This document shows, piece after piece, positions 1 to 10,041 of a stretch of DNA of 64,000 nucleotides (position 1 is its first letter; each line of letters opens with the position of its first letter). The position numbers and the translations under genes were made by a program. Under the pieces are notes generated by a model. It saw only the letters and a list, made by a program, of their open reading frames with translations, was not told where the DNA came from and did not search any database. The stretch comes from Lepidodermella squamata (Eukaryota > Gastrotricha). The stretch lies in contig JBLDXI010000003.1 of the NCBI GenBank assembly GCA_047495785.1, forward strand, positions 1,612,001 through 1,676,000. The letters are read 5' to 3'.

Positions 1-1
1 C

Positions 2-2041
2 CTCGTAAACTACGCGCGATCGTTTAGAGATAAATCCTCAGTTGTTCAATCACCCGTGACAATAGGGCCGGCTTCATCGATCGGTTGCATTCCTTACGCC
101 TCGACCTTGCACCATCTTCACATGGTATCTTTAACTGTTGGCTGCTCATCTCCAGTCTTTGAGGCGAATCGGAAAGATTTCCCGAATATCTATCGGATGA
201 ATACCCCGGGTGGTGTCTTAGTCAGATCTTGGCTGTATGCCATAAAAAACGTCTTCACTTGGAAACAAGTCGGCCTAATCACTTCGACGCGCACTCTCGA
301 TTTTCAACTAGCAAAGAGCTTCTACGAATTTAGTCTCCGGAATGGCATCAAGGTTCCTTGGTTTGACTCATTCGACTCTGAAGTCAGCGACGAAATGATG
401 ATATCGCTGAAGAGAAGCTACGTTCGAATCATTGTAGTCTCCCTCGGTAGATGGTTTTCCAATGTCGAGTTCCTATGCGCCGCTTACAGGTTTGGTATCA
501 CTGGGCCAAAATATGTATTCGTAACTTACGCAGCTGCTTTTAAAGACCCTCGAACCTTATCTAGAATAATTGATGCAGGTGAGAATTGCACCCGGGATGT
601 TATCATCGAACAGACCAAGTACTCAGTTTTCATTGGATCGCCTCAAGATAACGCTCCAACTTCAACTCAAACAATTTTAGGGTACGATGTTCAACAGTTT
701 GATAGAATGTTCGAAGACTTCACTGCACGCAGTTTTCGCAGCCCTTCATCACGTGAGTATGCTTGCCACGACATCGCCTTACAAGCCATTTTAGTGCTGA
801 ATAATTCGGAGAAAGCTCTCTCTGAACTGAACATGACACTTTCTGACTTCCGAGAACATCCTAGAATCATTAGCTCTATAGCCAACCAAAGTGCAATGTC
901 CACTGAGTTTTACAGCCTAAGAAACGGATTGGAAAGGTTCTCTCAAAGACTGGAAATGGATAGCTATCCCAACTATATAATGACTTGGTCTATTTGGAGG
1001 AATTTGATGGTGAATAACTATAAAATAGTCACCGGAGCCAACGTTTCGAATCTAAATAGCTACTCAGTGGCGTTGGACAAGGCATTGATTAAATGGTTCA
1101 CGAAGGACTCGCAAATCCCTGCAGATAAGCCTGAGCTTATTAGAATTTTGAATGATATCGAACCGATTACTACAATAGTGATCATTTCTCTCAATAGCAT
1201 AATTTTTCTAGTTCAGTTTTTCGGGTTTATAAAGCTGAAAACTAGGTCCAAGCTTTCAAAGGTCCAAAACCTTATGGCACTAGGATATTTCAGCCTTGAA
1301 TCTGCATCGGCTTGTTTTGCCTGTAGCTTGGAAATCAGTACCGAATACGTGAATTTCGGTATTTTCCATGCTAGAATCCTCATCATGGTGATCGGCCTAA
1401 CCCTTATTCATGGTGTTCTATTCACGAAGTTAATGATGTTCCGCAAAATTCTACAGAAACATCTGACATACGTGCAAAATGCAGTTGTTAAACCGGAAAA
1501 TAGATACTCATCTTCATCTTCGTCAAGACGTTCATCCACCGTTCAGCTCGAAAGGATCTATCCTCAATCATTGGCTGAACATCACGACAAGTTGAGTTGT
1601 TACCTAGCGACAGCTTGGGCAATTTTCAATACAGCTATTGTTACATGTTGGTTCGCTTTTGACCCGATAGAGCTCAAGTCTGGCATTGCTTCAGAGAATT
1701 ATAATGAAGAAATGGATACTTTCTATATCTATGAGGAGGCGCAATTTTCCTCAAACTATGGTATGATCTGGATCGCAATTTTTTCAGGGAGCCAAGGTAT
1801 TGTGTTGATTTTGAGCGCTTTCTTATCTTACTCGCTGCGTTCTGTAACACGAGTTATGAATTGCTCGCAAGAATTGCCCGAGCTAGTTGGATTCAGAGTA
1901 GCCGCGTTAATTGCTATTACATCATTTTTCGGCACTGGGCTCGCGCTATTCGCTTTATCCAACCGTCCAGCTGCAATGAATCTGGTCTTGTCGCTTGCCC
2001 TTCTGTTTCATGGGACGCATCTACCCTTGCTGAGAACGTGA
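2..2041 (+). CDS. GABA-B-like class C GPCR, copy 1 (5' end outside window)
   Basis: The frame is open from base 2 to the stop at 2039-2041, so the N-terminus lies left of the window. A GTG at 56 is not a start, because the residues before it (LVNYARSF...) match copies 2 and 3. The first ~370 residues are a bilobed periplasmic-binding-like (Venus flytrap) domain, with a CSSPV motif where GABA-B receptors have their SSSPA loop. About seven hydrophobic helices follow, including ARILIMVIGLTLIHG (TM3) and YGMIWIAIFSGSQG (TM5). There is no Cys-rich linker, which is typical of GABA-B rather than mGlu receptors. Expected role: plasma-membrane receptor for a small ligand, signalling through G proteins. 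The gene is intronless. The TM3-TM4 loop is Ser-rich. After TM7 the sequence diverges from the paralogues and stops within about 10 residues, so the last helix may be altered. The ligand is unknown. Confidence 0.88.
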   Translation, partial: LVNYARSFRDKSSVVQSPVTIGPASSIGCIPYASTLHHLHMVSLTVGCSSPVFEANRKDFPNIYRMNTPGGVLVRSWLYAIKNVFTWKQVGLITSTRTLDFQLAKSFYEFSLRNGIKVPWFDSFDSEVSDEMMISLKRSYVRIIVVSLGRWFSNVEFLCAAYRFGITGPKYVFVTYAAAFKDPRTLSRIIDAGENCTRDVIIEQTKYSVFIGSPQDNAPTSTQTILGYDVQQFDRMFEDFTARSFRSPSSREYACHDIALQAILVLNNSEKALSELNMTLSDFREHPRIISSIANQSAMSTEFYSLRNGLERFSQRLEMDSYPNYIMTWSIWRNLMVNNYKIVTGANVSNLNSYSVALDKALIKWFTKDSQIPADKPELIRILNDIEPITTIVIISLNSIIFLVQFFGFIKLKTRSKLSKVQNLMALGYFSLESASACFACSLEISTEYVNFGIFHARILIMVIGLTLIHGVLFTKLMMFRKILQKHLTYVQNAVVKPENRYSSSSSSRRSSTVQLERIYPQSLAEHHDKLSCYLATAWAIFNTAIVTCWFAFDPIELKSGIASENYNEEMDTFYIYEEAQFSSNYGMIWIAIFSGSQGIVLILSAFLSYSLRSVTRVMNCSQELPELVGFRVAALIAITSFFGTGLALFALSNRPAAMNLVLSLALLFHGTHLPLLRT

Positions 2042-2103
2042 TAGGCTGGTCAACTTGGAAGTCATTCCATCTTAGGAACTGAGTCCTATTTCATTTTTTG
2101 TAC

Positions 2104-2442
2104 GCGCCATTAAAAAGGAAGATAACAAGCCACATTTGATTCTTCTCAAGTTGCGAAGTTTCAAGACAGGGAGAGACGGATATGTATGCTCGAATGTCTA
2201 AAAATGTATGCTGCGCCCACCCAGTTCTTAATGCCGTCGAGCTCGAAACGGAAAACGTGGGATTAATTTTCAGAATGTACTAAAACGCTAAAATCGCTGG
2301 CACCCCACAATCACGTTAGAACAATGCGTAATTACTGCGGAAAACATTCAGCCGAAAGACACGAACCCCGAGTATAAGTACGTCCACTCACGTTACTCTC
2401 CAAACAAATACAGTCTGAAATAAAATAAAATCATAAACGAGA
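2104..2442 (+). promoter_or_regulatory. Upstream region of receptor copy 2, duplicated before copy 3
   Basis: This intergenic stretch aligns, with indels, to the DNA upstream of copy 3 (about 7345-7734). Shared landmarks are GGAAGATAACAA, CTGCGGAAAAC, CAGCCGAAAGAC and the last bases before the ATG (AAACGAGAATGTTTCTG). A TATA-like TATAAGTA at 2373-2380, about 63 nt before the ATG, is absent from the copy 3 version. Conservation of noncoding DNA suggests that the promoter was duplicated with the gene. The promoter assignment itself is inferred. Confidence 0.55.
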
Positions 2443-4752
2443 ATGTTTCTGCCAATTATCATCATGTTATTCATACTTAGTTTTAACGGGTCCGAAGCAG
2501 CCAATAAGTCTGAAACCATTTCTATACTGGCCATGATTGCTGCTACAGGATTCGAGCCAAATACCGACAAACAGTGCTCTGCTGCCTTTCAATTCGTCGC
2601 CGATTTTGTTAACAATAGAACGGACATTCTAGCCAAGTACCGGATTCGGCTTGACATCAAGGACGAAACTTTCAACTCGAATATGGCGCCGAAGAATCTA
2701 GTCAGCTATGCCCGATCTTTCGAGTCGAAGCAAGCCTTTCTTCAATCCCCAATCACACTTGGGCCAGGTTCATCTATCGGCTGCATTCCTTACGCTTCAA
2801 CGTTGCCTCATCTAAACATGGCCTCGGTAACATTGGGATGTGCTTCTCCCGTAATCGAAGCAAATCGAAAAGACTTCCCGAATCTGTACCGACTGAATAA
2901 CCCTGGCAATGTCATAGCAATGGCGTGGCTCTACTTCGTTAAACACGTACAAAAGTGGCGAAACGTTGGGCTTATCACTTGTACTCGCGCTCTTGACTTT
3001 CAACTAGCGAAAAGCTTCTACGAGGGTAGCTTAAAGAATGGTTTAAAAGTTCCTTGGTTTGATTCCTTCGACACCGACGTCAGTGACGATATGATGATAT
3101 CACTCAAGAAAAGCAACGTTCGAGTAATTGTAGTCTCCTTAGGCCGATGGTTCAACAATGTCGAATTCCTTTGTGCTGCGTACAGGTTCGGAATAACTGG
3201 GCCGAAATATGTCTTTGTAACGTATGCCACCGCTTTTCGTGATCCACTTACATTTCCACCAGTAATAAATGCCAAGACCAATTGCACTCGAGCCATGATT
3301 ATTGAGCAGACGAAGTATGCGGTTTTCATTGGACTGTCTCTAGACATATTTCCAAGCTTGGCGGCAACCAGTCTCGGATACAATTTGGCCGAATTTGAGC
3401 AGATCTATGAACAATACGCTGGCTTTTCGTTTCGTAACTTTTCGGACAACGCGAGATTTCTTGCTTGCCATGATTTAGCTCTTCAAGGTATTTTAGCTCT
3501 AAACAACACCGAAGCTATTTTGTCAAAGCAGAACATGACTCTGTCCGATTTCGCGTCTGATCCCAGGAAAGTAGGTTTGATAGCAAACCAAAGCGTAGGA
3601 CAAACACCATTCTACGGATTGCGTAATGGCCTAGAGAAGTTTTCGTCCAGGCTAGAGATGGATAGCTACCCAAATTTTGTCATGACCTGGTCAGCCAACA
3701 AATTTGTGTCTACACACAACAAAATAATAGCTGGGGATGATATGAGTAATCTCAGCTCCTATTCGATACTCTCAGTCAATTCACAGATTTTGATGTTGAA
3801 TATCAGTGACATGGCAAAATTCCTCCACATGTCGAAGGATGTCGACTTTGGGACCAGTGTGGCTGTGATAGTATTTGCCAGCCTACTTATACTGATAAAG
3901 AGTACCATTGTCTTGAAAGGGCTCTTGAGATCTGGCTTTTCTAAATCCAAACTTATCATCGCAGTTGGATGCGTACTCCTTGAGTTCTCCTCTGCATGTT
4001 TCGCTGTTGGGATAATCGATGATAAAGAAGACAGCCCCGCAAACTTTCACATACACAGAGCCAGACTCATCATTTTTGTAATCGGGCTGGCACTTCTGCA
4101 CGGAATTCTATTCACCGAACTTTTTTCGTTCCATAAAGCTATCATTGCGAAATTGGGCAAGCGTGTCAGAACTTTTGGGAGCGGAAAAAGCCAGTATGAA
4201 TCCGCGATTCGACCAGTTAGCCCAATGATTGGCACAGGAAAGCTTCTTTACTCAATTTCATTGGGGGAGAGACATGAAAATGTCAGCTACCTAACGACGA
4301 TTTGCTGGGCTTTTTTCAACGCAATCTTCATGGTTGTTTGGTTTGTCAGCGATCCGATCTTGTTGTATCAGCGTGTTGTCTCGGAATACTACGATGAAGT
4401 CATTGATACCTTCTTCACGATTGAAGAAGCATCCTACGCCTCCAATTTCAATGTTGTATGGGTTGGAATTTTATTGGGATTTCATGGCATTACTCTCTTG
4501 AGCTGCACCTTTCTCTCATACTCTCTGAGAACTGCAGCAAAGTCTTCAATGTCAGCTAAGGATACATTGGACTTAGAGCCATTTCGACGAGCATCGTTCA
4601 TAGCACTGACTTCCTTTGTCGGCACAACCTTGATTCTCGTTGGTGTGGCTAGCTATCCATCGTCACAGAATTTGGTAATGTCTATCGCACTGCTTTTCCA
4701 TTCGACAAGCACTTTCTGTGTGGTTTATGCTCACGTTTTCAAGTTACGTTGA
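2443..4752 (+). CDS. GABA-B-like class C GPCR, copy 2
   Basis: A single open frame encodes 769 residues. The start is fixed by a signal peptide (MFLPIIIMLFILSFNGSEA) and by the identical context at copy 3. Residues ~25-440 form a Venus-flytrap domain. The segment SNVRVIVVSLGRWF...AYRFGITGPKYVFV parallels the GABA-B stretch with ARIIV and GKKYVW. Predicted helices: TM1 ~470-492, TM2 504-525, TM3 541-563, TM4 619-638, TM5 672-695, TM6 717-736, TM7 744-766. VWFVSDPI at TM4 matches the GABA-B WxxxDP signature. The protein ends about 3 residues after TM7, without the coiled-coil tail used for GABA-B heterodimers. It is intronless and lies 400 bp after copy 1. Parts are nearly identical to copy 3, suggesting gene conversion. 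The family is confident; the ligand is unknown. Confidence 0.93.
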   Translation: MFLPIIIMLFILSFNGSEAANKSETISILAMIAATGFEPNTDKQCSAAFQFVADFVNNRTDILAKYRIRLDIKDETFNSNMAPKNLVSYARSFESKQAFLQSPITLGPGSSIGCIPYASTLPHLNMASVTLGCASPVIEANRKDFPNLYRLNNPGNVIAMAWLYFVKHVQKWRNVGLITCTRALDFQLAKSFYEGSLKNGLKVPWFDSFDTDVSDDMMISLKKSNVRVIVVSLGRWFNNVEFLCAAYRFGITGPKYVFVTYATAFRDPLTFPPVINAKTNCTRAMIIEQTKYAVFIGLSLDIFPSLAATSLGYNLAEFEQIYEQYAGFSFRNFSDNARFLACHDLALQGILALNNTEAILSKQNMTLSDFASDPRKVGLIANQSVGQTPFYGLRNGLEKFSSRLEMDSYPNFVMTWSANKFVSTHNKIIAGDDMSNLSSYSILSVNSQILMLNISDMAKFLHMSKDVDFGTSVAVIVFASLLILIKSTIVLKGLLRSGFSKSKLIIAVGCVLLEFSSACFAVGIIDDKEDSPANFHIHRARLIIFVIGLALLHGILFTELFSFHKAIIAKLGKRVRTFGSGKSQYESAIRPVSPMIGTGKLLYSISLGERHENVSYLTTICWAFFNAIFMVVWFVSDPILLYQRVVSEYYDEVIDTFFTIEEASYASNFNVVWVGILLGFHGITLLSCTFLSYSLRTAAKSSMSAKDTLDLEPFRRASFIALTSFVGTTLILVGVASYPSSQNLVMSIALLFHSTSTFCVVYAHVFKLR

Positions 4753-4955
4753 ACCATGAGCTCATAATATGCGAGGAATAAGTATCTTGTCCATTCTAAT
4801 CCATTAATTTCGAGAACGATCGAATGGCGTGGTTGTTAAACTTAAATTTTGTAATATTCGTCGAGTTTAATATTCAACAAGGATGGATATTGACATGTAG
4901 TTCATCGGGTTTTCCGTAAAAACATTTAATAAGGTGGTAAATCTTTACATGTTGC

Positions 4956-4961
4956 AATAAA
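4956..4961 (+). other. Candidate poly(A) signal of receptor copy 2
   Basis: AATAAA lies about 200 nt after the copy 2 stop codon in AT-rich DNA. It is the canonical animal signal, but the cleavage site cannot be seen. Confidence 0.4.
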
Positions 4962-7344
4962 AACTTCAAAATTATATAAGCTGTTCAGCCTCCGCGATTT
5001 TTATAATTACCTGCATACTGGCGCCGTCGTTCACAAATTATTTTTACAAAATTGTTCTTATTTCAGACAATGGTCACCATCCTTAAAAATCATTCAAGAA
5101 CGCTGAAAACAGGTCTATAGTGTAACCTTTTGAGCCGCACATTTTGGTCAATTTTCAGATTTTTTTCAAGTCTAACTGGCCTAGATTCGGGTTCAATCGT
5201 TTCAAATATAGGGCAGTGCCTTCTAATTAGGATTTTACGGTAATCTAACTCTATGGCTGTAGAGGAAGTATCAACATGCTTTCGCAAAAATAGTTGAGCC
5301 ACGACAAAACTGAGTGAACTAACCCAACAAAAGTGCATTGAGGAAATCAACCGTAGTATAACCGTAGAAATTACAGTAGTTTTACCGTAGTACTACAGTA
5401 GCACTCGCTTTCCACCAAAAAAATTACTACGGTAAAAAAGAAAATTACAATAACCAAAAATTAGTGAGCGCCCAAGCCGAGTCGAACCAACGCATTCGAT
5501 CAGAACACAGAAATCAATGCATACCACCTATCGACTTCACCACACTGCTTTACAAAATGTTAGCCAAATAACAGGCTTATAGGGATTGTGATTTTGGGCT
5601 GGTTTTGCGGGCAGTTTTCGCGGCTAAGGAATCGGTATTCCGGAATGAAAACTTGACAGCGGGATAGAGCGCCTTGCCCTTCATAACTCGTGCTAATATG
5701 ACGCCCGGGCGAGCCAAGTTCTGACCGTAATGACGCGACAAAAGTGCGTGAAATGCGCAATTTTTGGAATATTTTGGTCAATGGAAGACAGGAATTTTAA
5801 GTTGTTCCAGGTTGATAAAGTATATTTTGCGACGTCTTACTGTCCCGAAGTCAATCCAATATTTACGTTTCCTTTTTACGTGTCACCATCAAATTCGAAA
5901 CAATTTTTACCGTAGTCGTGAATGTACTTTTTCCGTAGTGCTGCCATACTGCTACTGAAAATCTAGGGTAGCATTCGTAATAAGCGCATTACGCAACATT
6001 GAGGGAAATAAGAATACCGAACCCTCTGATGATTTGCAACAGAGGACCGAATCCAGGCAAAGAGGATGAAAGCGTTCAATGTCGGGGGAAAAGCCTTAAA
6101 AGCTGTTGTCTATCATTGAGATTTTGAGATTTGAGATTATTACTCGACATAAGGGGCTCTTCCGAAGTCTTCAATATACGACATTTAATTCAATATTCGC
6201 TTATGATCTCCAAGTACTCCTTCCATTTCACAAAAAACTAACATAGATACATCAGGAGGAATCTTCGGGAGGCGATTCGATCTCTAAGAAGTAAAGTTAG
6301 GATCGCAACTTCCGCCATCTCATACAGAATTTTCGTCATGAAGAGAAACGATGCTATTCAACAAGCCTGAATAATGTTCTAATGCATCTCCGCTACGATC
6401 CAGCTAAAATCTTTCGCCCAAATTTAGGGTAACAAGCCTTGCTATTCTGCGTTTGTGGATTTATGGTTTATTTTGAAATTCGTTGATTTCTATACATTGA
6501 AAGCTTCCAAAGTTTTATATTATCTTCTTAATACTACCTAGAAAAAAATGGACCAATTGAATATGGGCCATGAAGTTCCTAAATGTCTTAATTCAATTGG
6601 CCATGACAATGTGGATAGAAACAAATGCTAGCGATCAGGCATGCGACTGACTTGGCGAAGATGCAAAAAGCTAGTTTTACGCCTTTAGTTTCTATTTCTG
6701 GCACACTGTTATGGCGTGCAAGTCGCGATATATTATGTGCAAAATGCGATGTTAGAGTGGAGCATTGGATCCTTGTCATCTTTCTTCATTTTCTTCATCT
6801 CAGAAAATGTGGTCTATAACAGTCTCCACCTACGTTAGTTTCAAAGTGCTCATTTTGCTAGGTGATTTATTGATAAAAGAGAACAAAGTCTGTTTCGTAA
6901 TGTCTCTTATTAAGCACGCCCACCTGGTAATTTAATCGGCTCTATTAGGTTTCTGAACATTAAATTCAATAATATGGCTGGAATTTCCCAACTGTTCTGC
7001 GGAAACAATTCAGTGGAAAGTCGTAGCCTCCGTTAACACTTTCTGCCAAAAATAAACAGTGAGATCCGATATTTGGATCCAATTTTTGGAGCTGGTTCTT
7101 GCATCATGAAGTTTGAAGCAGCTCTTAATGGGTCTACAAAAAATAACTATGAAGTACTGTCATAATTTTGGATGAGAGCCAAAGAATTGGCCCAATTATT
7201 ATACCCAGATTTTAGTGCAGCAATCGAAATTTCCCAGTTTTGCACTTCTGTTCCATTCGACCTCAGTTATCGCTGGTGCTCAGTAATTCATGTTTGGATG
7301 ACTTTGGAAATTGAAAATGATTTGGCTTTGTGAAATTCGTCCAA
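4962..7344. other. Intergenic, no gene supported
   Basis: I see no convincing coding sequence in these 2.4 kb; the short ORFs have no recognisable domains. The stretch contains the tRNA-like candidate at 5465-5552. Around it are repeated CCGTAG/CTACGG words (5350-5440 and 5905-5960), which suggest decayed repetitive DNA. Confidence 0.5.
5465..5552 (-). repeat. tRNA-like sequence, possible SINE head
   Basis: Read on the - strand, this stretch has an A-box-like TGGTGAAGTCG and, about 55 nt later, a B-box-like GGTTCGACTCG, the spacing of an internal pol III promoter. The acceptor and T stems do not pair well, so it is not a functional tRNA. A tRNA-derived SINE or tRNA pseudogene is the simplest reading. 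Only one copy is visible here. Confidence 0.35.
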
Positions 7345-7734
7345 TTTTCATGCGCCGTTAAAACGGAAGATAACAACTCACGCTGGTTTCATCTCAAGTT
7401 ACAAATTTACATGGCATGGAAGTAAGACATGGGAGTTCGATTGTCTGAAATGTATGTTGCGCGCACTAGGAAGTTACTCCGGTCGAGCTCAAACCGGATT
7501 ACGGAGGTTTAATTATCAGAATTTACAAAAGCGCAATACTGTGTCTGGCACCCTACAATTATGCGTGAAGAATGTGTACTGCGGAAAACGTACAGCCGAA
7601 AGACGCGACCTCCATTAAGCGATGACTGACTTCCGCCTGTATGCTAATGCAATCTGACAAATGTGTCACAGATTCCCACGCGATTCACTCCGAACAAAAA
7701 CAGTTTGAAAATAATAAAAAAATCACAAACGAGA
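7345..7734 (+). promoter_or_regulatory. Upstream region of receptor copy 3, duplicated from copy 2
   Basis: This is the counterpart of the block before copy 2, sharing GGAAGATAACAA, CTGCGGAAAAC, CAGCCGAAAGAC and AAACGAGAATGTTTCTG. It carries about 50 extra bases in its 3' third and has no TATAAGTA. An in-frame ATG at 7663 falls in this block, but the extension it would add lies before the signal peptide and is not shared with copy 2, so it is not used as the start. Confidence 0.5.
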
Positions 7735-10041
7735 ATGTTTCTGTCGATGATCACCGTGTTATTCACACTTGGCTTCAACGGTTCCGAAGCCAATAAGTCT
7801 GAAACAATTTCTATACTGGCATTAGTGTCATATACGGGACTAGAGCCAAGTACCGACAAAGCTTGCGCTGCTGGATTTCAGTTTCTTGTCGACCTGGTTA
7901 ATACTAGATCAGACATCTTGCCGACGTACCGCATTTCTCTCGATATTAGGGACGAAACTGCCAGCTCGAATATGGCGACGAAGCATCTAGTCGACTATGC
8001 AAGATCGTTCGAAACGAAGCGAAACGTTCTTCAATCTCCCGTGACATTTGGGCCAAGTTCATCTATCGGCTGCGTGCCACACTCATTTACTTTACCCTAT
8101 CTGAACATGGTCTCGCTAACAATGGGATGTGCTTCCCCGGTTTTCGAGGCAAACAGGAAAGTCTACCCGAATCTATACCGAATGGCTAACCCAGGCAATG
8201 TCATAGCAATGGCATGGCTCTACTATGTGAAACACGTTCAAAAATGGAAAAACGTTGGGCTTATCACTTGTACTCGCGCTCTTGACTTTCAACTAGCGAA
8301 AAGCTTCTATGAGGGTAGCTTAAAGAATGGTTTAAAAGTTCCTTGGTTTGATTCCTTCGACACCGACGTCAGTGACGATATGATGATATCACTCAAGAAA
8401 AGCAACGTTCGAGTAATTGTAGTCTCCTTAGGCCGATGGTTCAACAATGTCGAATTCCTTTGTGCTGCGTACAGGTTCGGAATAACAGGGCCTAAATATG
8501 TCTTTGTAACATATGCCGTTGCTTTTCGGGACCCACTCACTTACCCATCAGTAATCAATGCTAAGACCAATTGCACACGAGCCATGATTATTGAGCAGAC
8601 AAAGTATGGTGTTTACATCGGAGCACCACAAGACATATTCCCTAGCTCGGCCGTAACTAGTCTCGGTTACAATTTTACAGAGTTTGAGCAGAACTATGAA
8701 AAATTCGTTGGCTTTTCGTTTCGTAACTATTCGGACAATACGAGGTTTCTTGGTTGCCATGACATAGCCCTTCAAGCTGTTCTTGCTCTAAATAACACTG
8801 AAGCTATGTTGTCGTCGGAGAACATGACCTTATCGGATTTTACGACTAACCCCAGAAAGGTTGGCCTGATAGCAAACCAAAGCGTTGCTCTCACACCATT
8901 TTATGGATTGCGCAATGGTCTGGAGAAGTATTCGTACAGGCTAGAAATGGATAGCTATCCAAATTACGTCATGACCTGGTCAGCCAACAAATTTTTGGTG
9001 CATCACAACAAAATAATAGCCGGGGACGATATGTCAAATCTCAGCTCCTATTCAATATTCCCAGTCAAGTCGCCGATTTTAATATTGAATATTAGTGACA
9101 TGGCAAAATATGTCCGCATATCCAAGGATGTCGACTTTGGGACGAGTGTGGCTGTGATAGTACTTGCCAGCCTACTAATATTTCTAAAGACCACCATTGC
9201 TTTGAAAGCGCTCTTGAGATCCAGTTTCTCAAAATCCAATCTTATTATCGCAGTCGGATGTGTACTCATGGAATTTTCTTCTGCATGTTTCGCTGTTGGA
9301 ATAATCGATGAGAAGGAGGACAGCCCCGCAAACTTTCACATACACAGAGCCAGACTCTTCCTTCTTGTAATCGGCCTTGCACTTCTGCACGGAATTCTAT
9401 TCACCGAACTTTTTTCGTACCATAAAGCTGTCATTGCGAAATTGGGTAAGGCTGTCAAGATTTGTGTAAGCGGAAAAAGCCAGTATAATTCAGCGATTCG
9501 AGCAGTTAGCCCAATGATTGGCACACCAAAGCTTCTTTATACAATTTCCTTGGGAGAGAGGCATACAAATTTGAGTTGCTTAACGACGATTTGTTGGACT
9601 TTTTTCAACGCAATCTTCATGGTTGTTTGGTTTGTCAGCGATCCGATCTTGCTGTATCAGCGTGTTGTCTCTGAATACTACGATGAAGTCATAGATACTT
9701 TCTTCACAGTTGAGGAAGCATCCTACGCCTCCAATTTCAATGTTGTATGGGTTGGAATTTTATTGGGATTTCATGGCATTATTCTCATAAGCTGCGCCTT
9801 ACTGGCATACTCTCTGAGAGTTGCATCGAAGTCTATGATTTCAGCTAAGGAAACGTCGGACTTGGACCCATTGAGACGTGCGGCTTTCATTGCAGTGACT
9901 TCTCTCGTTGGTACAACCTTGATTCTCGTAGGAGTGGCTAACTATCCATCGTCACAGAATTTGGTCGCATCTATCGCATTGCTTTTCCACTCGACGAGCA
10001 TTTTCTGCGTGATTATGGCTCATGATTTGAGATTTCGCTGA
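7735..10041 (+). CDS. GABA-B-like class C GPCR, copy 3
   Basis: The protein is 768 residues from ATG 7735, chosen over ATG 7663 because it begins the signal peptide MFLSMITVLFTLGFNGSEA, aligned with copy 2. A Venus-flytrap ectodomain (to ~440) is followed by seven helices, WFVSDPI in TM4, and a tail of only a few residues after TM7. The gene is intronless. Compared with copy 2, one tract of about 237 bp (8248-8484 against 2961-3197) differs at a single base, while flanking DNA is clearly more divergent. Shorter identical tracts recur around TM3, TM4 and TM5. This mosaic points to gene conversion between neighbours. Expected role: G-protein-coupled receptor at the cell surface; ligand unknown. 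Confidence 0.93.
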   Translation: MFLSMITVLFTLGFNGSEANKSETISILALVSYTGLEPSTDKACAAGFQFLVDLVNTRSDILPTYRISLDIRDETASSNMATKHLVDYARSFETKRNVLQSPVTFGPSSSIGCVPHSFTLPYLNMVSLTMGCASPVFEANRKVYPNLYRMANPGNVIAMAWLYYVKHVQKWKNVGLITCTRALDFQLAKSFYEGSLKNGLKVPWFDSFDTDVSDDMMISLKKSNVRVIVVSLGRWFNNVEFLCAAYRFGITGPKYVFVTYAVAFRDPLTYPSVINAKTNCTRAMIIEQTKYGVYIGAPQDIFPSSAVTSLGYNFTEFEQNYEKFVGFSFRNYSDNTRFLGCHDIALQAVLALNNTEAMLSSENMTLSDFTTNPRKVGLIANQSVALTPFYGLRNGLEKYSYRLEMDSYPNYVMTWSANKFLVHHNKIIAGDDMSNLSSYSIFPVKSPILILNISDMAKYVRISKDVDFGTSVAVIVLASLLIFLKTTIALKALLRSSFSKSNLIIAVGCVLMEFSSACFAVGIIDEKEDSPANFHIHRARLFLLVIGLALLHGILFTELFSYHKAVIAKLGKAVKICVSGKSQYNSAIRAVSPMIGTPKLLYTISLGERHTNLSCLTTICWTFFNAIFMVVWFVSDPILLYQRVVSEYYDEVIDTFFTVEEASYASNFNVVWVGILLGFHGIILISCALLAYSLRVASKSMISAKETSDLDPLRRAAFIAVTSLVGTTLILVGVANYPSSQNLVASIALLFHSTSIFCVIMAHDLRFR

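Noticed and set aside
56-58. GTG at 56 as the start of receptor copy 1
   Set aside because: The frame is open to the window edge and upstream residues match the paralogues, so the gene starts outside the window.
7663-7734. N-terminal extension of receptor copy 3 from ATG 7663
   Set aside because: The added residues are basic, precede the signal peptide and are not shared with copy 2, whose start aligns with ATG 7735.
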